Shown in pieces: positions 1 to 4,894 of a stretch of DNA of 5,566 nt. The DNA comes from Bacillota bacterium (GTDB lineage Bacteria > Bacillota > Limnochordia > Darwinibacteriales > DTU012): the NCBI GenBank assembly GCA_012521805.1, contig JAAYLQ010000063.1:1-5566 (forward strand). Reading direction: 5' to 3'. The notes below the pieces were generated by a model. That model was not told where the DNA came from. It did no database searches and saw nothing but the letters and a program-made list of their open reading frames with translations. Every line of letters begins with the position of its first letter. The first letter of the stretch is position 1. A program made the position numbers and the translations under genes.

Positions 1-56
1 CCATCTGATTCTCGAAAGTGTGCTAGGAACTTAACATCTGGATTCCGCGTATCCAT
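1..56 (-). CDS. N-terminal fragment of a probable CRISPR-associated Cas3 HD nuclease (partial, runs off left edge)
   Basis: Only the first 19 residues lie in the window (18 full codons plus GG, which fixes a glycine). The ATG is at 56-54. It is the only ATG start after an in-frame TGA at 74-72, and it has a GGGGAG ribosome binding site five bases upstream and a TATAAT box further up, so a real gene start is well supported. The peptide contains FLAHFRESDG. From memory of the family, Cas3 HD-domain proteins of type I CRISPR systems often begin with a phrase of the form (Y/F)-(L/I)-A-H-x-R-E-x-D-G, followed by a Gln and an E-H-L segment. Cas3 degrades DNA recruited by Cascade in the cytoplasm. 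The identification rests on about ten residues and no catalytic HD motif is visible, so the function is an inference. It could be another protein. The rest of any cas operon would lie to the left. Confidence 0.5.
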   Translation of the reverse strand, partial: MDTRNPDVKFLAHFRESD

Positions 57-67
57 CAGTACTCCCC
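57..67 (-). promoter_or_regulatory. Ribosome binding site of the left-edge gene
   Basis: Read on the minus strand, GGGGAG occupies 67-62 and is separated by five bases from the ATG at 56. It supports this start codon over any internal one. Confidence 0.6.
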
Positions 68-92
68 GCTTTCAACTTCCTAAATTCCAATG

Positions 93-121
93 ATTATAGT
101 ACTGTTGATTCTAATATTCTA
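93..121 (-). promoter_or_regulatory. Putative sigma-A promoter of the left-edge (cas3-like) gene
   Basis: A perfect TATAAT box lies on the minus strand at 98-93. Seventeen bases upstream the hexamer at 121-116 is TAGAAT, only a 3-of-6 match to TTGACA, so the -35 is weak. Transcription would begin near 86 and leave a leader of about 30 bases before the ATG. The box sits between the terminator of the upstream hydrolase gene and the left-edge gene, which suggests that the latter is an independent transcription unit. Confidence 0.4.
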
Positions 122-151
122 TGATTTTCAGGTAATTCCTTGTATTTATTA

Positions 152-202
152 GTTTATATACAAAACACGCACCAACACTGCCTGTAGCTGCATTGGTGCG
201 TG
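152..202 (-). terminator. Rho-independent terminator of the beta-lactamase-fold gene
   Basis: CACGCACCAA at 166-175 pairs perfectly with TTGGTGCGTG at 193-202, giving a 10-bp GC-rich stem with a 17-base loop. On the minus strand the stem is followed by TTTTG and an AT-rich stretch (165-152). It begins seven bases after the stop codon of the upstream minus-strand gene, as expected for an intrinsic terminator. Confidence 0.8.
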
Positions 203-208
203 CACTGC

Positions 209-2146
209 TTAAAATCCGATTAAATTCCATGTCCAGAGATAAACCAAGAACAGTACGAAAACAGTTCCCAAACCAAAGTGATAGATCCGCTGCAGAAAAG
301 ACCAGCGCCGTTTATTGATACTCGATCCTACCACCAGCAGAATTAAAGTAAGGGCAACCGAAATCAACGGCAGAATCAACAAGCTGAATAATACTGGTGA
401 TATACCGAAGAGCAGTTCTTGAGAGTAACTGTAGAGATAATACAGCAGACCGCCAATAAACAGCAGGTTGATTAAACTGATCAGCGCAGCCATATTCTGA
501 TGGAACCGATCTAAAGGCCGAATCCGCAGGCGTCTGCTGCGGATTTTCCGGACCAGCCAAATCAGCAGTTCCAGTCCAAAAACAGCTGTAAAAACAACAC
601 AAGCAATTAAGGTTACTTCTGTTGTTTTATGCCACGGCAGTTTCGCAAAGTTATAAACTCCGCCGGCATAAAGGTGAGTGATATTCCCCCGGGCATCATC
701 AATAAAAGCTATATATTTTTCCTGATCAACTGCCCGCAGCAGCAGCGGCTCTACCTCTACCCATGCAGTCGGCAGATCAAGTTCCGGAGGAAAATCGATA
801 TTAAAAACTCCCGTTTCATCCACAGTCACATGAATCTGGGTAAACAGCCTTCTCAGACAGGCCAGGCTGTTCCAGGAAGGGTAATCAAGGGTGTAATTAC
901 CTACAAACCACTGAGCTCTCTTGACCGCATCACCTGCAGGTGTTATCGGCGCAGTACTCGCTGCAGGATAACGCCACTGGAGAAAATCATTAATCAGCTT
1001 GGTGCCAAACTCCGGCAGGTAACGGTTTATTGATACTACCATGCCAAAATCGGCATCAGGCAGCAGGAACATGATAGAAGAATAGCCAAGCTCACTGTCC
1101 CCGCCGTGCATAATCACCCGCTGATCATTTGTTTTGAGCTCAAAGAAGCCGATTGTCCACCCCGCAAGCTGAGGATGCTGGACAAACTGGCGGTTATGCA
1201 TTAGATTTAAGCTTTCCGGCTTTAAGATCTGCTGGTTGCTGAACACACCGGCATTTAAATGCATGGCAATAAAATTAGCTAAGTCTCTAACGGAACTGAA
1301 TAATGAGTTTGCCGGCAGATTATGGGTATATGCAGGTGGATTAGCAGTGAGCTCTCCTGCAAGTTCAACATAGCCTTTAGCTAAGTTGTCCGCCACCGCA
1401 TCTTCCAAATTAACCGCCGCAGAATACATCGCCAAAGGTGCCAACAGGTTCTCCTTCATATACTCAGCAAATTCCAAACCGCTCACTTCCTGAACGATCA
1501 AGCCAGCCAAGCCATATCCATAGTCCCCATACGTACTGGCTTTGCCAGGGGCATAAACCCAGTGGGGGATGTTATCTGCTAAGTACTGTTCTAAAGGCTG
1601 AACTGCTTCACTGCTCTCAGCATAGCCACCAATACTGGTTTCAGCAAACCCGCTGGTGTGAATCAATATATTTCTTAATGTCAGCGGCCGAGAAAAGCGA
1701 TCTGGAATGGAAAACCCGGAAAGATAGCGATTCACATCAGCATCCAGATCTACCGCCCCCAGTTCATGCAGCTGCAGAACAGCTGCAGCGGTAAATACTT
1801 TGGCAATGTCCTCCATCGGAAAGAGCGTAGTGTTGGGGTCAACCGGAATCTCATTTTCAACATCAGCAAAGCCGTAACCCCCTGTAATAATCTCGCCGTG
1901 ATTGACTAAAGCAAAAGCCAGTCCAGGAATTTCATAGTTCTCCATCTGCTCCCGCAGATATCGATCAAAGTAGTCTGCCAGCACTTCCATGTCCAGCTGC
2001 AGCTCATCTACAGGTTCCTCGACAGTTACTGCTTCTTCCTCTATCTGCACTTCCTCCAATTCCTCTTCCTGTGCAAAAATGGAAACCGAGAAATTTAACA
2101 TTAATAATACAGTTAAGAGAAATATAAATCCAGATTTTACCTTCAT
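209..2146 (-). CDS. Beta-lactamase-fold (AmpC/COG1680-type) serine hydrolase homologue with four C-terminal membrane segments; catalytic Ser replaced by Asp
   Basis: 645 residues. A signal peptide spans about 1-25, with an A-Q cleavage site after IFA, followed by an acidic linker (27-52; 13 Glu/Asp). Residues 55-390 are a class C beta-lactamase/PBP-like domain, with typical phrases such as TAAAVLQLHELG (119-130) and YGLAGLIVQEVSG (211-223). The usual motifs are altered: the SxxK position reads D113-I-A-K116, so the nucleophile is Asp; YxN reads Y206-G-D208; the third motif HGG (347-349) is intact. Codon 113 is GAC, read directly. Residues 405-505 look like a small beta-rich domain. Four hydrophobic segments follow (about 510-532, 552-573, 581-608, 621-643), so the protein should be membrane-anchored with its main domain outside. 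Family members act as peptidases, esterases or cell-wall enzymes; here a non-catalytic or changed activity is inferred. The start has GAGGT ten bases upstream. It is divergent from the metal operon and shows no functional link to it. Confidence 0.9.
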   Translation of the reverse strand: MKVKSGFIFLLTVLLMLNFSVSIFAQEEELEEVQIEEEAVTVEEPVDELQLDMEVLADYFDRYLREQMENYEIPGLAFALVNHGEIITGGYGFADVENEIPVDPNTTLFPMEDIAKVFTAAAVLQLHELGAVDLDADVNRYLSGFSIPDRFSRPLTLRNILIHTSGFAETSIGGYAESSEAVQPLEQYLADNIPHWVYAPGKASTYGDYGYGLAGLIVQEVSGLEFAEYMKENLLAPLAMYSAAVNLEDAVADNLAKGYVELAGELTANPPAYTHNLPANSLFSSVRDLANFIAMHLNAGVFSNQQILKPESLNLMHNRQFVQHPQLAGWTIGFFELKTNDQRVIMHGGDSELGYSSIMFLLPDADFGMVVSINRYLPEFGTKLINDFLQWRYPAASTAPITPAGDAVKRAQWFVGNYTLDYPSWNSLACLRRLFTQIHVTVDETGVFNIDFPPELDLPTAWVEVEPLLLRAVDQEKYIAFIDDARGNITHLYAGGVYNFAKLPWHKTTEVTLIACVVFTAVFGLELLIWLVRKIRSRRLRIRPLDRFHQNMAALISLINLLFIGGLLYYLYSYSQELLFGISPVLFSLLILPLISVALTLILLVVGSSINKRRWSFLQRIYHFGLGTVFVLFLVYLWTWNLIGF

Positions 2147-2156
2147 CTTGTCGTTG

Positions 2157-2161
2157 ACCTC
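2157..2161 (-). promoter_or_regulatory. Ribosome binding site of the beta-lactamase-fold gene
   Basis: GAGGT on the minus strand at 2161-2157, ten bases before the ATG at 2146. The spacing is slightly long but supports this start, which also gives a complete signal peptide. No convincing -10/-35 pair could be found upstream for this gene. Confidence 0.5.
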
Positions 2162-2241
2162 GCTTCGTTTGGCATCATTACCTTTGAAGTTCTACGTAAT
2201 GTTAATTAATTCGTGCGAAAGTTATTTTCCCCAACCTACCA

Positions 2242-2270
2242 TTGACGGACGCTGTCAACACTGCTATAAT
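2242..2270 (+). promoter_or_regulatory. Sigma-A promoter of the arsR-type/P1B ATPase operon
   Basis: TTGACG (2242-2247) and TATAAT (2265-2270) are separated by 17 bases. A TG at 2262-2263, one base before the -10 box, gives an extended -10. This is close to a perfect vegetative promoter, with transcription expected near 2277. Such strength fits a promoter held off by a repressor and opened on metal exposure. Confidence 0.88.
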
Positions 2271-2279
2271 TTAATCAGC

Positions 2280-2305
2280 AACAAATGAGCAATTGTTCAT
2301 TTGTT
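2280..2305 (+). promoter_or_regulatory. 12-2-12 inverted-repeat operator for the ArsR/SmtB-family repressor
   Basis: The half-sites AACAAATGAGCA (2280-2291) and TGTTCATTTGTT (2294-2305) flank a two-base AT spacer and are inverted copies with a single mismatched position. The 12-2-12 geometry and the TGA-x-CA / TGTTCA core are the known hallmarks of SmtB/CzrA/CadC-type operators. It begins about three bases after the predicted transcription start and just after the -10 box, so a bound dimer would block initiation. The adjacent gene encodes the matching repressor, which indicates autoregulation of the whole operon. Confidence 0.88.
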
Positions 2306-2321
2306 TACATATAAAATGAAT

Positions 2322-2329
2322 GAGGTGAT
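2322..2329 (+). promoter_or_regulatory. Ribosome binding site that fixes the GTG start of the arsR-type gene
   Basis: GAGGTGAT matches the anti-Shine-Dalgarno sequence over eight bases. GAGG ends seven bases before the GTG at 2333. An in-frame TGA at 2321-2323 rules out any start further upstream, and a nearby ATG (2337-2339) is out of frame. Confidence 0.8.
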
Positions 2330-2332
2330 TGC

Positions 2333-2683
2333 GTGAATGATGAATTGAATGTGGTCCATCCAGATATTGTGGCGCGAGTTAAAGAGACAATGGCGCCGGA
2401 GGAAACTTTGTATGATTTGGCTGAGCTGTTTAAAGCTTTCAGCGACTCAACCCGCATTAAAATTCTGTCAGCGTTGTTTGAGGCAGAAATGTGTGTCGGC
2501 GATATTGCTGCAGCGTTGGGAATGACTCCATCTGCGATTTCCCATCAACTGCGGGTATTGAAGCAGGCCAAACTGGTGCGCCACCGCAAGGAAGGCAAAA
2601 TGGTTTATTATTCTTTAGATGACGATCATGTGGAAGAAATCTTTCGTCAAGGATTAGATCACATCAAGGAAGGCAATCGCTAA
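2333..2683 (+). CDS. ArsR/SmtB-family zinc-responsive transcriptional repressor
   Basis: 116 residues, starting at GTG. A winged helix-turn-helix protein that should bind the operator at 2280-2305 as a dimer and release it on binding metal in the cytoplasm. The DNA-binding helices lie at about 55-63 and 66-78 (SAISHQLRVLKQ), with the wing near 83-94. Aligned by eye to Synechococcus SmtB with a constant offset of seven, the alpha5 metal ligands are all present: D97, H99, H110 and E113 match SmtB D104, H106, H117 and E120. Of the alpha3N site, C54 and D57 in EMCVGD are present, but the N-terminal Cys/His ligands are not: there is no N-terminal cysteine, only H9. CadC-like Cd/Pb sensing through a Cys-x-Cys pair is therefore unlikely and Zn (possibly Co) is the likely inducer. 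It is the first gene of a two-gene operon, 27 bases before the ATPase. Assignment to the family is secure; the inducer is inferred. Confidence 0.95.
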   Translation: MNDELNVVHPDIVARVKETMAPEETLYDLAELFKAFSDSTRIKILSALFEAEMCVGDIAAALGMTPSAISHQLRVLKQAKLVRHRKEGKMVYYSLDDDHVEEIFRQGLDHIKEGNR

Positions 2684-2696
2684 CAGTATAGAGAGT

Positions 2697-2703
2697 AAGG
2701 AGA
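2697..2703 (+). promoter_or_regulatory. Ribosome binding site of the P1B ATPase gene
   Basis: AAGGAGA with eight bases between GGAG and the ATG at 2711. It lies in the 27-base gap after the repressor stop codon. No promoter or terminator is visible in the gap, so the two genes are cotranscribed. Confidence 0.8.
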
Positions 2704-2710
2704 AACTGAT

Positions 2711-4666
2711 ATGGGAAATACACAAGCAACCGTTAAACATTTAAATCACTCCCACGGGAGTACTGAGTGCAGCACCTGCGCCAGTATCCATGATCTTGCG
2801 AATACCGCAGCGCAGCCGCAGCAGGACAGAACCTGGTGGTTCAACACCCACCTAATGACAATTCTCGGTTCTGTTGCTTTGCTGGCTTTAGCGATTTTTG
2901 CAGATCTTTCCCCTGAACTAACTTTAGGATTATATCTCGCCAGCTACCTTCTTGTCGGCGGCGAAATTCTCTATAAAGCAGTTCGCAATATCTTTAAAGG
3001 AAACGTTTTCGACGAACACTTCCTGATGTCGATTGCCACAATCGGGGCTTTTATCATTGGTGAATATCTTGAAGGCGTTGCGGTAATGCTGTTTTTCCAG
3101 ATTGGAGAGTATTTTCAAAGCCTGGCAGTCAATCGTTCCAAGCGCTCCATTACAGCCCTGCTGAACATCAGGCCAGATTACGCCCATCTGCAGACCGAAA
3201 TAGGACTGCAGACTGTATCACCTGAACAGGTTAAGATTGGTGATCTGCTTATAGTGAAGCCGGGCGAAAGGGTGCCGTTGGATGGAGTAGTTATCGAAGG
3301 CTCGTCCACCCTCGATACTTCAGCCCTAACTGGGGAATCGATACCCCGCCCAGTTCAAAACGGCGATCAAGTATACAGCGGCAGCATCAATAACACCGGG
3401 CTGTTGACAGTTCAGGTAACGAAAACATACCAGGAGTCAACAGCTACTAAAATTATTGAATTAGTGCAGAGCGCAGCCAGCAAGAAAGCACCTACCGAAA
3501 ACTTGATCACTAAATTTGCTAAATACTACACCCCTGCAGTGGTCTTCATGGCTCTCGCTTTAGCATTCCTGCCGCCTCTTTTTACTGATGCAAGTCTTAG
3601 TGAATGGGGCTACCGCGCTCTGGTATTTCTAATTATTTCATGTCCATGTGCACTGGTAGTTTCGATTCCCCTCAGCTTCTTCGGTGGAATCGGAGCTGCT
3701 TCCCGCCATGGCATCCTGATTAAGGGCAGCAACTATCTTGAAGCATTTAACGACCTAGGAACCGTTGCCTTTGATAAAACAGGTACCCTCACCCACGGCA
3801 GGTTCTCAGTAAGCCAAGCGGCTGCTGAAGGTATGTCAGATGAAAAACTGCTGGAATACGCCGCTTATGCGGAATGCTATTCCAACCATCCAATTGCCCA
3901 GTCAATCAGAGCAGCGTATCAACAGCCAATCGATCAATCTATTATCAGTGACTACCAGGAAATCGCAGGGCATGGAATTGTAGCCACAGTCAGAGATGAA
4001 CAGGTAATTGTGGGTAACCGCAAGATCATGGAGCAGCACGGTATTAAAGTTCCTAATATTAGTGCCCTGGGCTCTGTGGTTTATGCTGCAGTTAATGGTC
4101 GCTATGCCGGTTATATAATAGTGGCGGATCAGATCAAACCGGATTCTGCTGCAGCAGTTGCTGAGCTAAAGCAGCTGGGAATTAAGAATTTGGTGATGCT
4201 GAGTGGAGATACCCAGGAGCATGCTGGGGCTGTAGCTGAAAAGTTAAGCATTGATCAAGTTTATGCAGAGCTTTTGCCCCAAGACAAGGTGGAAATTGTT
4301 GAGGATTTCCTGCTGGGTGGTAAAAAAGTAGCCTTTATTGGTGACGGAATCAACGATGCTCCTGTGCTGGCCCGCTCCGATATCGGCATAGCCATGGGTG
4401 GTTTAGGATCCGATGCAGCGATTGAAGCAGCCGATGTGGTGTTTATGACTGATGAAGTTGGTAAAATAGGCACCGCCATCCGTTTGGCTAAATATACGCG
4501 GAAGATTGTCTGGCAGAACATCATCTTAGCACTGGGGATCAAAGCTTTATTCCTCTTGTTAGGTGCATTTGGTATTGCCAGTCTTTGGGAAGCTATTTTT
4601 GCTGATGTGGGCGTAACATTGATTGCTGTTATCAACGCTTCCCGCGTTCTCAGGGCCAAAGCATAA
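2711..4666 (+). CDS. cadA: P1B-2-type Zn2+/Cd2+/Pb2+-exporting P-type ATPase (CadA/ZntA family)
   Basis: 651 residues. It pumps divalent soft metals from the cytoplasm outward using ATP. Visible motifs: eight hydrophobic segments (about 48-66, 70-90, 103-118, 120-139, 272-292, 301-325, 603-622, 624-644); TGES (207-210) in the actuator domain; CPC (311-313) in membrane segment 6; the phosphorylated D355 in DKTGT; H393-P394 and GHG (420-422) of the nucleotide domain; SGD (498-500); GDGINDAP (544-551). K611 and D632 in the last two segments correspond to ZntA K693 and D714, the signature of the Zn/Cd/Pb subgroup. There is no roughly 70-residue HMA domain at the N-terminus, only a short tail with H10, H13, H15, C20-x-x-C23 and H27, which explains why it is shorter than the 727-732 residues of CadA/ZntA. 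Controlled by the upstream repressor and closed by a terminator. The symbol names the family; Zn is as likely a substrate as Cd. Confidence 0.96.
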   Translation: MGNTQATVKHLNHSHGSTECSTCASIHDLANTAAQPQQDRTWWFNTHLMTILGSVALLALAIFADLSPELTLGLYLASYLLVGGEILYKAVRNIFKGNVFDEHFLMSIATIGAFIIGEYLEGVAVMLFFQIGEYFQSLAVNRSKRSITALLNIRPDYAHLQTEIGLQTVSPEQVKIGDLLIVKPGERVPLDGVVIEGSSTLDTSALTGESIPRPVQNGDQVYSGSINNTGLLTVQVTKTYQESTATKIIELVQSAASKKAPTENLITKFAKYYTPAVVFMALALAFLPPLFTDASLSEWGYRALVFLIISCPCALVVSIPLSFFGGIGAASRHGILIKGSNYLEAFNDLGTVAFDKTGTLTHGRFSVSQAAAEGMSDEKLLEYAAYAECYSNHPIAQSIRAAYQQPIDQSIISDYQEIAGHGIVATVRDEQVIVGNRKIMEQHGIKVPNISALGSVVYAAVNGRYAGYIIVADQIKPDSAAAVAELKQLGIKNLVMLSGDTQEHAGAVAEKLSIDQVYAELLPQDKVEIVEDFLLGGKKVAFIGDGINDAPVLARSDIGIAMGGLGSDAAIEAADVVFMTDEVGKIGTAIRLAKYTRKIVWQNIILALGIKALFLLLGAFGIASLWEAIFADVGVTLIAVINASRVLRAKA

Positions 4667-4675
4667 CGAAACAAT

Positions 4676-4714
4676 GATAACCATCCCCCAAAGCAGGGAT
4701 GGTTATCTGTTTTC
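4676..4714 (+). terminator. Rho-independent terminator of the metal-resistance operon
   Basis: GATAACCATCCC (4676-4687) pairs perfectly with GGGATGGTTATC (4696-4707), a 12-bp stem with an eight-base loop, followed by TGTTTTC. It starts nine bases after the ATPase stop codon and separates this operon from the ZIP gene. Confidence 0.9.
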
Positions 4715-4812
4715 TCTGTGCATTAAACCATAACGCTGTTTCTTCTTATTTGTTAATAACCTCAGGCTCATCCGCATAAGTTTTTAGTATGTTCGACTTC
4801 ACATCTCTGCAT
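4715..4812. other. Short intergenic spacer with no recognised feature
   Basis: The roughly 100 bases between the terminator and the next -35 box hold no convincing gene. No second copy of the ArsR-type operator and no obvious Fur/Zur- or MntR-like palindrome was found by eye. Confidence 0.5.
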
Positions 4813-4841
4813 TTGACAAGCGAGGAAAAGAGCTTTAGAAT
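4813..4841 (+). promoter_or_regulatory. Sigma-A promoter of the ZIP transporter gene
   Basis: TTGACA (4813-4818) is followed after exactly 17 bases by TAGAAT (4836-4841), a perfect -35 and a 5-of-6 -10. Transcription should begin near 4848, giving a leader of about 47 bases. No operator-like inverted repeat overlaps it, so expression may be constitutive or under a regulator not recognised here. Confidence 0.8.
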
Positions 4842-4878
4842 CTAATAAGACTGCTGAAAATGACTTTTATTCTCACCA

Positions 4879-4886
4879 GGGGAGGA
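4879..4886 (+). promoter_or_regulatory. Ribosome binding site of the ZIP transporter gene
   Basis: GGGGAGGA with eight bases before the ATG at 4895. It supports this start, which places the first membrane segment right at the N-terminus as usual for the family. Confidence 0.8.
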
Positions 4887-4894
4887 ACAGTTAG

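Noticed and set aside
57..208. CRISPR repeat array or leader next to the putative cas3 start
   Set aside because: No direct repeats of 25-37 bases with regular spacing are present; the only structured element is the hydrolase terminator hairpin.
931..942. Twelve-base perfect palindrome CACCTGCAGGTG
   Set aside because: It lies inside the hydrolase coding region and is most simply explained by the common CTGCAG hexamer; no regulatory context.
629..1033. Plus-strand open frame of 134 codons inside the hydrolase gene
   Set aside because: It is antisense to a clearly conserved protein domain, has no ribosome binding site and its translation looks like no known family.
1438..1794. Plus-strand open frame of 118 codons inside the hydrolase gene
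   Set aside because: Low-complexity Ser/His/Gln-rich translation antisense to the beta-lactamase domain; a shadow of the real gene.
2253..2258. Perfect TTGACA on the minus strand as the -35 of the beta-lactamase-fold gene
   Set aside because: No acceptable -10 hexamer occurs at 15-19 bases downstream on that strand; the region there is G-rich (GGTTGGGG).
1989..2288. Plus-strand frame covering the hydrolase start and the divergent promoter
   Set aside because: Ser/Thr-rich translation made from the complement of the acidic linker codons; it also runs through the promoter and into the operator.
4261..4674. Minus-strand open frame of 137 codons within the ATPase gene
   Set aside because: Antisense to the highly conserved GDGINDAP and membrane segment 7-8 region; no ribosome binding site recognised.
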